Below are positions 1 through 6,459 of a DNA stretch of 28,770 nt, piece after piece. This stretch comes from Bacillota bacterium (GTDB lineage: Bacteria > Bacillota > Clostridia > Christensenellales > Borkfalkiaceae). Below the pieces are notes generated by a model. It had not been told where the DNA came from. It ran no database searches and saw nothing but the letters and a program-made list of their open reading frames with translations. Position numbers and translations under genes: made by a program. Positions within the stretch are counted from its first letter, which is position 1. Every line of letters begins with the position of its first letter. The stretch is from NCBI GenBank assembly GCA_003343995.1, contig QAKE01000039.1, forward strand, positions 1 through 28,770, read 5' to 3'.

Positions 1-626
1 AGCGCAAAGCACTTTTTGCCGAGCAGCACGTTGCCGCCGTAGTTGGAGTTGATGGAGATGATCGTGTTGTCTTCGGGGAAGTGGCAGATGTATCTCTTTT
101 CTTCGGAAAGTTCCGCATAGGAGTGCAAGCCCTTGACGAAATCGCCGTCGCCGAGCACGTCGAGCACTTTTTTGCCCACTCTCGTCATGATCGCCATGTT
201 GAGCACGACGTAGATGGAGTCGGTGAGTTCGATGCCGATTTTGGAGAACTTGGAGCCGACGGCGCCCATCGAATAGGGAATGACGTACAGCGTTCTGCCC
301 TTCATGCAGCCCTTGAAGAGCTTGTTGAGCATGTCGTACGCCTCGCTCGTTTCCATCCAGTTGTTGATGGGCGAGGAATCTTCCTTTTTCTTGGAGCAGA
401 TGTAGGTTCTGCCTTCCACGCGGGCAACGTCGTTCTGCGTGGTGCGGTGCAAATAGCAGCCCGGCAGAACGTCTTGGTTCAATTTAATTAAAATGCCTTC
501 TTCCACGGCCTGCTTTCTGAACGCTTCGAGCTGTTCTTCGCTGCCGTCCACCCAAACGACTTCTTTGGGATCGCACAAAGCCTTGGTTTCTTCGATAAAC
601 GCCAATACTTTCTTGTTGCTTGTCAT
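1..626 (-). CDS. pckG: Phosphoenolpyruvate carboxykinase (GTP type), N-terminal part
   Basis: The gene runs leftward and leaves the window, so only the first 208 codons are visible. GTP-dependent PEP carboxykinase interconverts oxaloacetate and PEP plus CO2 in the cytoplasm; gut anaerobes often use it in the carboxylating direction. The translation shows family landmarks: an early VWVDGSEEQ stretch, a CYLHRTTQNDVARVEGRTYI stretch, the INNWM motif, and GRTLYVIPYSMGAVGSKF followed by IELTDSIYVV. These are typical of the GTP enzyme and not of the ATP enzyme. The ATG at 626 is preceded by AGGAGTT at good spacing. It has its own promoter about 150 bp upstream and no visible operon partner here. 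The nucleotide-binding and metal-binding C-terminal half lies outside the window. Confidence 0.93.
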   Translation of the reverse strand, partial: MTSNKKVLAFIEETKALCDPKEVVWVDGSEEQLEAFRKQAVEEGILIKLNQDVLPGCYLHRTTQNDVARVEGRTYICSKKKEDSSPINNWMETSEAYDMLNKLFKGCMKGRTLYVIPYSMGAVGSKFSKIGIELTDSIYVVLNMAIMTRVGKKVLDVLGDGDFVKGLHSYAELSEEKRYICHFPEDNTIISINSNYGGNVLLGKKCFA

Positions 627-774
627 TTTTCTTAACTCCTATATAAATATATTTTTAACGGTTGGAAAGAGCGGCGGTTTCGCCCTCTTTTCGGCGTTTG
701 CGCCCGCAAAACACGGCGCGAAAACGGCAAAACGAGAAAAAACTTTTCAAATTTCCTATCGTTTCTCAGTGTAC

Positions 775-803
775 ATTATAGCACGTAAAAAGGCAAATGT
801 AAA
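775..803 (-). promoter_or_regulatory. Sigma-A promoter for pckG
   Basis: On the minus strand, TTTACA (803-798) is followed by a 17-bp spacer and TATAAT (780-775). Transcription would start near 768, giving an untranslated leader of about 140 bases that is GC-rich in its middle. No riboswitch was recognised in that leader. Confidence 0.75.
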
Positions 804-920
804 GTGTTTTGTTCGGCTTTTTTTCTTTGAAACGCGGGCGCGCGCAACGCCTTTTCCGCGCGCGTTTTCGACTTTAAACGACCTTTTCGCGGCGAATTTC
901 CGCCGTTTCGACTTTCGTTA

Positions 921-948
921 TCATATATTATTTTCAAGAGCATATACT
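921..948 (+). promoter_or_regulatory. Candidate sigma-E (mother-cell) promoter
   Basis: TCATATA (921-927), a 13-bp spacer and CATATACT (941-948) match the sigma-E consensus known from Bacillus (KMATATT, 13-15 bp, CATACAMT) at 6 of 7 and 7 of 8 positions. A sigma-A reading would use TATACT at 943-948, but the matching -35 (ATCATA) is poor. Mother-cell control of the unknown gene at 991 is inferred from this match only. Confidence 0.4.
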
Positions 949-990
949 GAAATAAAGTCGTCCCCTTTACGGCGGCGGAGCGGGAAGGAT

Positions 991-1965
991 ATGGATTATA
1001 TCAAAAAATTCATCGTATTAAAGGAAGTTACGCGGGGATTTTCGGCAAACGGACAGCCGGTGAGCGGCATGGTGCGCGCCGAAGAATACCGGAATGAAAC
1101 GCAGGCGAACCTTTCGCTGATCAACTTTGCGGGGGTTTCGGACGGGGAGTTTTACGCGGCGTTTTTCTTTGCGGACGGAAACAAGTTTTTCCTGCCGCTG
1201 GGCGTAACCCCCTATTCCCGCGGGGCGGAATTTCCCGCGCGATGCCGCAGCGGTATGGCGTGCCTGATCGCCTTTGCAAAAGAACGCGCGGTGCCCGTTT
1301 TGTTCGGCACGGCGCAGACGGGCTACACCGCCGACGACTTGCTGGAGTATATCGATGAAAAACTTGTCAAATCGGCGGCGGCTGCGGAAAAAGAACCTGA
1401 AGAAACGCAAAAAGAACCGCCGCAGGTCTACGACGACCTCGCCGTAGCCACGGAAAACTATTATTTAAGCGAGGACGCCGACATGGGCGAACTCGCCATC
1501 AAAGGAGAAGAAGATGAACAAAACGTATCTGAGCCGGCTTTCGCTGCTGACGCTGGCGGCGAAGAGGAAAGTTTCGGAGAAGAAGAAACGCCGCCGCTGC
1601 GCGATGATGAAACGAACGCTGCTTTCGGCAAAAACTGCGAAAGCGGCTACTACCTGAAGGTCAAGGATGAACTCGACAGAATTTTTTCGGAAAATCCCGA
1701 GGAGGATTGCCTGAAAAGCACCGTGCCCGAAAGCCGCTGGGTGAAAATCGATTACGGCGGCGGGTATTACCTCGTGGGGCTGGTGGAGGAAAAGGGCAAA
1801 CCGAAATACATATGCTACGGCGTGCCGGCAACGTACGCCCCCGCCCCGCCGAAGGAGCTCGCGGGGCACTGCACCTTTATTCCCCTTTCGATTTTCGAAA
1901 TGAAAGGCGACGGGTTCTGGATGCTTTTTCAGGACGCCGAAACGGGCGAATGTCTGCGTTTTTAA
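991..1965 (+). CDS. Unknown protein with acidic middle region
   Basis: I do not recognise this 324-residue protein. Residues 1 to about 125 form a compact domain beginning MDYIKKFIVLKEVTRGFSAN, with alternating hydrophobic beta-type stretches. The middle, about 126 to 220, is very rich in Glu and Asp and looks disordered. The last 100 residues form a second folded domain with WVKIDYGGGYYLVGLVEEKG and WMLFQDAETGECL. No signal peptide or membrane segment is visible, so it should be cytoplasmic. I chose the ATG at 991 because GGAG (977-980) lies about 10 bases upstream and the protein-like composition begins there. The upstream promoter resembles a sigma-E site, so a role in the sporulating mother cell is possible but unproven. 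The gene is monocistronic and ends at a strong terminator. Confidence 0.8.
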   Translation: MDYIKKFIVLKEVTRGFSANGQPVSGMVRAEEYRNETQANLSLINFAGVSDGEFYAAFFFADGNKFFLPLGVTPYSRGAEFPARCRSGMACLIAFAKERAVPVLFGTAQTGYTADDLLEYIDEKLVKSAAAAEKEPEETQKEPPQVYDDLAVATENYYLSEDADMGELAIKGEEDEQNVSEPAFAADAGGEEESFGEEETPPLRDDETNAAFGKNCESGYYLKVKDELDRIFSENPEEDCLKSTVPESRWVKIDYGGGYYLVGLVEEKGKPKYICYGVPATYAPAPPKELAGHCTFIPLSIFEMKGDGFWMLFQDAETGECLRF

Positions 1966-1975
1966 AATTACATAA

Positions 1976-2005
1976 AAACGGGGCGCGGTAAATCGCGCCC
2001 CGTTT
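1976..2005. terminator. Bidirectional terminator
   Basis: A 12-bp perfect stem, AAACGGGGCGCG with CGCGCCCCGTTT, encloses a 6-base loop. It lies between the convergent genes ending at 1965 and 2009 and has T-runs in both directions, longer on the minus strand. Confidence 0.9.
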
Positions 2006-2008
2006 CGT

Positions 2009-2371
2009 TCAGCCGAGAAAACCGCCCTTAAACCCGTTTTCGGCAAAACAGTTGATTTCCCTTTGCATCAGCAACGGCATCACGACGATGCCCGACAAAA
2101 ACAGCAGATACGAACACACGTGCGCCGCCCGCAGGTCGGCGCCGCCCAAACGCCCGATCGCCTTGCACGCCTGAAACTGCCAGACGATGCCGTAAATGCC
2201 GAAGGTAAGCACGCAAAGCCACACCGCCGCGCTTCCGCTCTGCCCTTTCCCCTCCGCTCTCCTCAGAGAATTTTGCACGTCCGCCGTCCACCATAGCAAA
2301 TAAAACGGTCCGAGCACGCCGATCAAAATAAACATAAAAAAGCGGTTTTGCATTCTGAAATAATTTTGCAT
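2009..2371 (-). CDS. Small three-helix membrane protein (DUF4234-like), XRE cassette 1 target
   Basis: This is a 120-residue integral membrane protein. Hydrophobic segments lie at about 10-29 (FMFILIGVLGPFYLLWW), 46-66 (AVWLCVLTFGIYGIVWQFQ) and 83-102 (VCSYLLFLSGIVVMPLL). The second segment with its FGIYGIVWQFQACKAIGRLG stretch resembles the DUF4234 family, whose function is unknown. The ATG at 2371 is preceded by GGAGGGAGAGAT; a longer upstream frame is rejected because it would start above the promoter. The gene is divergent from a 67-aa XRE regulator and is driven by a perfect-hexamer promoter with the operator inside its spacer. Tight repression by its neighbour, with strong output once released, is inferred. 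Confidence 0.82.
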   Translation of the reverse strand: MQNYFRMQNRFFMFILIGVLGPFYLLWWTADVQNSLRRAEGKGQSGSAAVWLCVLTFGIYGIVWQFQACKAIGRLGGADLRAAHVCSYLLFLSGIVVMPLLMQREINCFAENGFKGGFLG

Positions 2372-2389
2372 ATCTCTCCCTCCGCTTCC

Positions 2390-2418
2390 ATTATATATGA
2401 GTATACTCATAATGTCAA
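2390..2418 (-). promoter_or_regulatory. Consensus sigma-A promoter of cassette 1 target
   Basis: On the minus strand TTGACA (2418-2413), exactly 17 bp, then TATAAT (2395-2390). Both hexamers are perfect. The spacer (2396-2412) contains operator copy 1, and operator copy 2 abuts the -35 box, overlapping it by one base. Confidence 0.88.
2397..2410. promoter_or_regulatory. XRE operator, copy 1 (cassette 1)
   Basis: ATGAGTATACTCAT is a perfect 14-bp palindrome (ATGAG-N4-CTCAT) wholly inside the -35/-10 spacer of the target promoter. Bound protein there would block RNA polymerase. Confidence 0.8.
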
Positions 2419-2431
2419 TGAGAAAACTCAT
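2418..2431. promoter_or_regulatory. XRE operator, copy 2 (cassette 1)
   Basis: ATGAGAAAACTCAT has the same ATGAG/CTCAT arms with a different 4-base centre. Its centre is 21 bp, two helical turns, from copy 1, which suits two dimers on the same DNA face. It also lies just upstream of the regulator's own likely -10 (TATAAT at 2451-2456), so autoregulation is plausible. Confidence 0.78.
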
Positions 2432-2480
2432 ATTTTTGTATAATGAATTATATAATATGATTATATCGGGCGGACGGAAC

Positions 2481-2684
2481 ATGAACATCGGCAAAAAAAT
2501 ATACGAGCTGCGGAGAGAAAAAAGACTTTCGCAAGCGCAGTTGTCATTCAAAATCGGGTGCAGTCAGTCGATGATCGCCCGCTGGGAAAAGGGAGAATGC
2601 GAGCCTACGGCGACAAACATCGTAAAGCTCGCCGCCGCGTTCGACTGTTCCGCCGATTATCTGCTCGGCATCAGCGATTATTAA
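2481..2684 (+). CDS. XRE-family helix-turn-helix regulator, cassette 1
   Basis: This 67-residue protein is a stand-alone HTH_3 (Cro/C1-type) domain and almost nothing else. It begins MNIGKKIYELRREKRLSQAQ, and its recognition-helix region SQSMIARWEKGECEP is followed by IVKLAAAFDCSADYLLG, the usual family ending. The ATG at 2481 has a modest GGACGG site; earlier in-frame starts would place the operators inside the gene and are rejected. It is divergent from the membrane-protein gene and very probably binds the two ATGAG-N4-CTCAT palindromes between them. A TATAAT at 2451-2456 lacks a good -35, so basal expression is probably low. It has no ligand or protease domain, so how repression is relieved is unknown. 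Confidence 0.9.
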   Translation: MNIGKKIYELRREKRLSQAQLSFKIGCSQSMIARWEKGECEPTATNIVKLAAAFDCSADYLLGISDY

Positions 2685-2713
2685 AAACGCGCCTCCGTAC
2701 GGGGCGCGTTTTT
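2683..2713. terminator. Bidirectional terminator
   Basis: AAAAACGCGCC (2683-2693) pairs with GGCGCGTTTTT (2703-2713), with A/T runs on both sides. It separates the XRE gene from the convergent AraC-type gene and overlaps both stop codons. Confidence 0.88.
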
Positions 2714-3101
2714 ATCTGTAAAATTGCCGCGTAAACGCGTCGAACACCGAGGATTTTCCGCCCTTGCGGCGATATTCCGTCGGCGGCATACCCGCGTATT
2801 TTTTAAACACGCGTTCAAAATACAAGGCGTCCTCGTACCCCGTTTGTTCGGCGATCTCCTTCACCGACAGCACGGTTTCGGTCAGCAGCCCGCACGCCTT
2901 TTCCATCCGCTTTTTCAGGATATACCGGCTGATCCCCGTCCCCATAAACTCCTTGAAGGTATAGGAAATATAATTCGCGTTGAAATGAAATTTTTCGCTG
3001 AAAAAAGAAAGCGATATCTTCTCCGTAAAATGCAAGTCGATATATTCCGCCACCTTTTCCGCCAACGCGCGGCGCGCCGCGCACGCTTGTTCGTTTTGCA
3101 T
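2712..3101 (-). CDS. Short AraC-family transcriptional regulator
   Basis: The 129-residue protein is essentially only the AraC DNA-binding domain (HTH_18), without the usual N-terminal sensor domain. The first HTH covers about residues 30-55 (ISLSFFSEKFHFNANYISYTFKE). The second, about 75-105, carries the family signature: VKEIAEQTGYEDALYFERVF followed by KKYAGMPPTEYRR. The ATG at 3101 is preceded by GAGGG and lies downstream of a good promoter; an upstream extension is rejected. The gene is divergent from a Gfo/Idh/MocA oxidoreductase, which it probably activates. A pair of 21-bp-spaced direct repeats next to that gene's promoter fits this. With no sensor domain, the inducing signal cannot be read from the sequence. 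Confidence 0.87.
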   Translation of the reverse strand: MQNEQACAARRALAEKVAEYIDLHFTEKISLSFFSEKFHFNANYISYTFKEFMGTGISRYILKKRMEKACGLLTETVLSVKEIAEQTGYEDALYFERVFKKYAGMPPTEYRRKGGKSSVFDAFTRQFYR

Positions 3102-3117
3102 AAATTCCCTCTTTTTC

Positions 3118-3146
3118 AATATAGCAAATATCTTCGCCGTTGTAAA
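3118..3146 (-). promoter_or_regulatory. Sigma-A promoter of the AraC-type regulator
   Basis: On the minus strand TTTACA (3146-3141), 17 bp, TATATT (3123-3118), just upstream of the start codon at 3101. Confidence 0.75.
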
Positions 3147-3163
3147 GATAAAACGATAAAAAA

Positions 3164-3217
3164 TCCATACTTTAATAGATTTATTCCATAGCGCAAACCG
3201 AAAAAACGCGATATACT
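3164..3217 (+). promoter_or_regulatory. Candidate AraC-type activator sites and oxidoreductase promoter
   Basis: TCCATA occurs at 3164-3169 and again at 3185-3190, exactly 21 bp apart and in the same orientation, which is the classic half-site spacing of AraC-family activators. The second copy touches the expected -35 position (3189-3194), where no good -35 exists. TATACT at 3212-3217 is a fair -10. A missing -35 beside an activator repeat suggests activator-dependent transcription. Confidence 0.5.
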
Positions 3218-3245
3218 GATTACGACCGTTCGGGAGGAATATTTT

Positions 3246-4565
3246 ATGAAAAAAATCAAAATCGGGGTGTTGGGCGGATTTCGCGGAAAATCCATGATAG
3301 ACTGGTGTTTGCAAAACGGCGGAGAAACGGAAGTCGTCGCAATCTGCGATCGCAGCGAAACGGTGCGCGCCGCCGTGCAAAAATCGTTGAACGAGGTTTC
3401 TTCCTCCGCAAAGCTTTACGATAATTTCGACGAATTTTTATCGCACGGCATGGACGCCGTCGTATTGGCGAATTACGCCAACGAACACGCGCCGTTCGCC
3501 GTGCGCTGTCTGGAAAAGGGACTGCACGTGTTCAGCGAAGTGCTGCCCGTGCAAACGCTTGCCGAAGCCGTCAAGCTCGTCGAGGCGGTGGAAAAAAGCG
3601 GGAAAATTTACGTCTACGGGGAAAATTACTGCTATTTTCCCGCAACGCTCGAAATGAAGAGATTATACCGAAACGGCGTTTTAGGCACGTTTGAATACGG
3701 CGAAGGCGAGTACGTGCACAACTGCGAACCGATATGGCCGAACATCACGTACGGCGATCCGGAGCATTGGCGCAACACGATGAGCGCGTTTTTTTACTGC
3801 ACGCATTCGGCGGGACCGCTTTTGCACATCACGGGACTGCGCCCCGTAAAGGTGACGGGGTTTGAAATTCCGCCCGACGAGCGGAGCCGCTCCATGGGCG
3901 CGAAAAGCGGCGCGGGCGCGGTGGAGATGATCACGCTGGAAAACGGCGGCATCGTTAAAAGCCTGCACGCGCTGTCTTTGGTTAAAAATTCCGTATGGTA
4001 CAGCGTGTACGGCACGAAAGGCAGGGCGGAAAGCCAGCGGGAAAACGCCGGCTCGGCTTCCGTTTCAAAAATCTATTTGAAAAACGACACTGCGGCGCAC
4101 CCCGACGGCGAATGGGCGGAATACTTCCCCTCTCCCGACGGCGGGGAACCGAAATCGGGCAAATTCGGCAACGAACGGGAAGCGGACTACCGCGTCGCGG
4201 AAGATAACGGCAATCCCGACGCGCGGCTTTCCTTCGGGCATTACGGCTCGGATTACTTCACCATGGAAAACTTCGTTCGGGCGATACGGGGCGAACCCGC
4301 GGACGTGGCGGACGTTTACGAGGCGCTGGATATGGCGTTTATCGGCATGTTTGCGCATTTTTCCGCGCTGTCGGGCGGCGCAAGCATGGAGATACCGAAT
4401 TTCCGCGACAAATCGGTGCGCGAACGATTCCGCAACGACACGCGCTGCTGCGATAAAAAAGTTGCGGGCGAACAGCTGCTCCCGTCCTCCTCGGCGTCCG
4501 CCGAAGAAATTCCGCAATCGGTATACGACGCCGTGCGGAAAAAATATATCGATTCTCTGCAATAA
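3246..4565 (+). CDS. Gfo/Idh/MocA-family NAD(P)-dependent oxidoreductase
   Basis: This 439-residue cytoplasmic protein has an N-terminal Rossmann fold (KIGVLGGFRGKSMID, then VVAICDRSE ending the second strand) and a C-terminal Gfo/Idh/MocA alpha-beta domain. Family members oxidise or reduce sugars, inositols and related polyols. After the NYANEHAPFAVRCLEKGLHV stretch the usual EKP motif is replaced by SEVLP, so the conserved Lys is missing; some sugar-modifying branches of the family share this kind of change. A CTHSAGPLLHITG stretch contains likely catalytic histidines. GGAGGA precedes the ATG at 3246 at good spacing. The gene is divergent from a short AraC regulator and stands alone, so its substrate cannot be named. 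Confidence 0.88.
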   Translation: MKKIKIGVLGGFRGKSMIDWCLQNGGETEVVAICDRSETVRAAVQKSLNEVSSSAKLYDNFDEFLSHGMDAVVLANYANEHAPFAVRCLEKGLHVFSEVLPVQTLAEAVKLVEAVEKSGKIYVYGENYCYFPATLEMKRLYRNGVLGTFEYGEGEYVHNCEPIWPNITYGDPEHWRNTMSAFFYCTHSAGPLLHITGLRPVKVTGFEIPPDERSRSMGAKSGAGAVEMITLENGGIVKSLHALSLVKNSVWYSVYGTKGRAESQRENAGSASVSKIYLKNDTAAHPDGEWAEYFPSPDGGEPKSGKFGNEREADYRVAEDNGNPDARLSFGHYGSDYFTMENFVRAIRGEPADVADVYEALDMAFIGMFAHFSALSGGASMEIPNFRDKSVRERFRNDTRCCDKKVAGEQLLPSSSASAEEIPQSVYDAVRKKYIDSLQ

Positions 4566-4566
4566 A

Positions 4567-4605
4567 AAAAAGGGCGCGCCCCCCGCACGGGGGCGCGCCC
4601 TTTTT
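4567..4605. terminator. Bidirectional terminator
   Basis: A 12-bp perfect GC stem (GGGCGCGCCCCC, 4572-4583, with 4589-4600) has a CGCAC loop and is flanked by A8 and T5. It serves both the oxidoreductase and the convergent trpB-like gene. Confidence 0.93.
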
Positions 4606-4615
4606 ATTCCAATGA

Positions 4616-6007
4616 TTAAATTCCCTTGTTCTGCGGAATATCGGGCAAAGACGCGAACCCGCGCGCCAGATCCTCCTCGGTGGGGATATAGTCGTTCATT
4701 TTGCCGTCGTTGTACGCGCCGTACGCCGTCATGTCGAAATAGCCGGTACCCGTCAAGCCGAACAGAATCACCTTTTTTTCGCCGGCCTCTTTGCACTTGA
4801 GCGCCTCGTCGATCGCCGCCTTGATGGCGTGCGCCGATTCGGGAGCGGGCAGCGTGCCCTCCACCCGCGCGAACATTTCCGCCGCCTTGAACACCTCCGT
4901 CTGCTCCACCGACACGGCGCGCATGTACCCGTCGTGATAGAGCTTGGAAACGATGGGGCTCATACCGTGATACCGCAAGCCGCCCGCATGGTTGGGGCTG
5001 GGCATAAATCCGCTGCCCAGCGTGTACATTCTGGCGAGCGGCGTCGTCTTGCCGGTGTCGCAGAAATCGTACGCGTATTTGCCGCGGGTGAGCGACGGGC
5101 AGGACGCGGGCTCCACCGCGATGAAATCGATGTCGTTCTTGCCGTTGATCTTATCCACCATAAAGGGGGTGATCAGACCGCCGAGGTTGCTGCCGCCGCC
5201 GGCGCAGCCGATGACGATATCCGGCCGGATACCGTATTTATCCATGGCGATTTTGCTTTCCAAACCGATGACCGACTGATGCAGCAGCACGTGATCGAGC
5301 ACGCTGCCGAGCAGATAGCGGCTGTCGGGGGTGTGCATCGCCTTTTCCACCGCCTCGCTGATGGCGCACCCCAGCGAACCGCCCGTTTCGGGAAACTCGG
5401 CGAGGATTTTTCTGCCGACTTCCGTCGTGTTCGACGGAGAGGGAATGACGTTCGCGCCGTAGGTGCGGATCACCTCGCGGCGGAAGGGTTTTTGCTGATA
5501 GCTGACCTTCACCATATACACCGTGAGATCCAGCCCGAAGAAGGAACACGCCATGGAAAGCGCCGTGCCCCACTGCCCCGCGCCCGTTTCGGTGGTTACC
5601 GATTTCAAGCCCTCCTGCTTGGCGTAGTATGCCTGCGCCACCGCGCTGTTGAGCTTGTGCGAGCCGGAAGTGTTGTTCCCCTCGAATTTATAGTAGATTT
5701 CCGCGGGGGTATCGAGCAGTTTTTCCAAAAAGTACGCTCTCGTCAGCGGCGAGGGGCGGTACATCTTGTAAAACTCGCGGATTTCCTCCGGAATGGGAAT
5801 AAATAAGTTTTCCTGATCGAGTTCCTGTTCCACCACGTCGGCGCAGAACACCTTGGAAAGCTCCTCCGCCGTGCACGGCTGCAAGGTGGCGGGATTTAAA
5901 AACGGTTCGTGTTTTTCCTTCATCGCGGCGCGGAGATTCATCCACGCTTTGGGCATCTCCTCTTCGCTCAGATATATTTTTGTGGGTATTTTTTTATTGT
6001 TGATCAT
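4616..6007 (-). CDS. trpB: Orphan TrpB-like tryptophan synthase beta (TrpB2 type)
   Basis: This 463-residue PLP enzyme would join indole (or another nucleophile) to serine. The PLP lysine is in GSHKLN, inside FEGNNTSGSHKLNSAVAQ. The following ETGAGQWGTALSMAC and the glycine-rich phosphate-binding loop IGCAGGGSNLGG are characteristic. Length, the N-terminal extension and the RPSPLTRAYFLEKLL motif favour the TrpB2/TrpB-like branch over canonical TrpB. No trpA or other trp gene is adjacent, so salvage of free indole is likely; serine deamination is an alternative. AAAGGAG precedes the ATG at 6007; an ATG 11 codons earlier has no such site. Expression is controlled by the Trp-type T-box upstream, and a 12-codon upstream frame lies between leader and gene. 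Confidence 0.92.
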   Translation of the reverse strand: MINNKKIPTKIYLSEEEMPKAWMNLRAAMKEKHEPFLNPATLQPCTAEELSKVFCADVVEQELDQENLFIPIPEEIREFYKMYRPSPLTRAYFLEKLLDTPAEIYYKFEGNNTSGSHKLNSAVAQAYYAKQEGLKSVTTETGAGQWGTALSMACSFFGLDLTVYMVKVSYQQKPFRREVIRTYGANVIPSPSNTTEVGRKILAEFPETGGSLGCAISEAVEKAMHTPDSRYLLGSVLDHVLLHQSVIGLESKIAMDKYGIRPDIVIGCAGGGSNLGGLITPFMVDKINGKNDIDFIAVEPASCPSLTRGKYAYDFCDTGKTTPLARMYTLGSGFMPSPNHAGGLRYHGMSPIVSKLYHDGYMRAVSVEQTEVFKAAEMFARVEGTLPAPESAHAIKAAIDEALKCKEAGEKKVILFGLTGTGYFDMTAYGAYNDGKMNDYIPTEEDLARGFASLPDIPQNKGI

Positions 6008-6050
6008 TGTTTTTTTCTCCTTTATAATTCGATTTTGCAAAGCGTTTTAA

Positions 6051-6089
6051 TTACCCTTTCGCGCGCCATCGAAAATCCAAAATACGCAT
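6051..6089 (-). CDS. Candidate 12-residue leader peptide with one Trp
   Basis: Between the T-box terminator and the trpB-like gene, a GGAGG site (6102-6098) stands 8 bases before an ATG at 6089. The frame reads MRILDFRWRAKG and stops with TAA, 43 bases before the trpB start. Its Shine-Dalgarno site is better than that of the main gene, and it contains one Trp codon. A leader peptide working after the T-box is known in the B. subtilis rtpA operon. Here the role is inferred, and chance cannot be excluded because it is so short. Confidence 0.4.
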   Translation of the reverse strand: MRILDFRWRAKG

Positions 6090-6109
6090 GATACCTGCCT
6101 CCGAAATAT

Positions 6110-6152
6110 AAAAAAACACGGTAAAAACCGTTTGGGACGATTTTCTACCGTG
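6110..6152 (-). terminator. T-box-controlled terminator
   Basis: On the minus strand CACGGTA pairs with TACCGTG, with further inner pairing of AAAA/TTTT and CGT/ACG, followed by a run of seven T. Its 5' arm overlaps the T-box bases needed for the antiterminator, so the two are mutually exclusive. Confidence 0.9.
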
Positions 6153-6364
6153 TTGCCACCCAAATTCGCGGAACGCTCCGCCTCTGCCCGTACCATCATA
6201 CGGTTCCCTTTAACGCAAGGTTACGTCGAACGCTACTCCCATCGTTTCGCGCCCGCCCTCAACGGCCCATTCGCTTAAACGCCGCTGCTCCGTTCCACCG
6301 CCCCGAAGCTCTCTGAAAGCATTTGTTTAAGTTACTCCCCCGTCTCGCAGGTTTGTTCTTGTTT
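6110..6364 (-). promoter_or_regulatory. T-box riboswitch, tRNA-Trp specific
   Basis: Reading the minus strand, stem I includes CTTAAAC (6331-6325) pairing with GTTTAAG (6280-6274). Below it is a specifier loop with AGTA on the 5' side and GAA on the 3' side, the usual loop-E pieces. The triplet directly after GAA is UGG (6269-6267), the Trp codon, followed by a purine. AGAGAGC and GGTGGAA elements lie in the distal part of stem I. The T-box sequence TTGGGTGGCAACACGG follows near 6164-6148. Its UGGC pairs with an acceptor end GCCA, matching discriminator G73 of bacterial tRNA-Trp. Uncharged tRNA-Trp would favour read-through into the trpB-like gene. Confidence 0.93.
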
Positions 6365-6370
6365 TTCTTT

Positions 6371-6399
6371 ACTTTATCACAACAAAACCGCTTTGTCAA
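6371..6399 (-). promoter_or_regulatory. Sigma-A promoter of the T-box/trpB unit
   Basis: On the minus strand TTGACA (6399-6394), 17 bp, TAAAGT (6376-6371), with an extended TGA just before the -10. Transcription would start near 6364, directly before stem I. Confidence 0.85.
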
Positions 6400-6420
6400 C
6401 GGATTTTAACGAAAAATTTT

Positions 6421-6450
6421 AAAAAAAGAAAAAGCGGATTTTCCGCTTTT
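6421..6450 (-). terminator. Terminator of the spoIIR-sleB-ypeB operon
   Basis: On the minus strand AAAAGCGGA pairs with TCCGCTTTTT around a short AAA loop, followed by CTTTTTTT. It lies just after the ypeB stop codon. Confidence 0.85.
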
Positions 6451-6459
6451 CTTTTGCGA

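Larger units (their letters stand above)
627..990. other. Divergent intergenic region pckG / unknown gene
   Basis: No gene is supported in these 364 bases. The left half is the pckG leader and promoter. The right half holds a 10-base direct repeat, TTTCGACTTT, at 866-875 and 906-915, exactly 40 bp apart. Next to the following gene is a sigma-E-like promoter. An open frame continues through this region into the gene at 991, but its residues look like random translation and there is a better start at 991. Confidence 0.6.

Noticed and set aside
4829..5806. A 325-codon plus-strand frame opposite the trpB-like gene
   Set aside because: It is the antisense shadow of a conserved PLP enzyme and has no start signals or recognisable motif.
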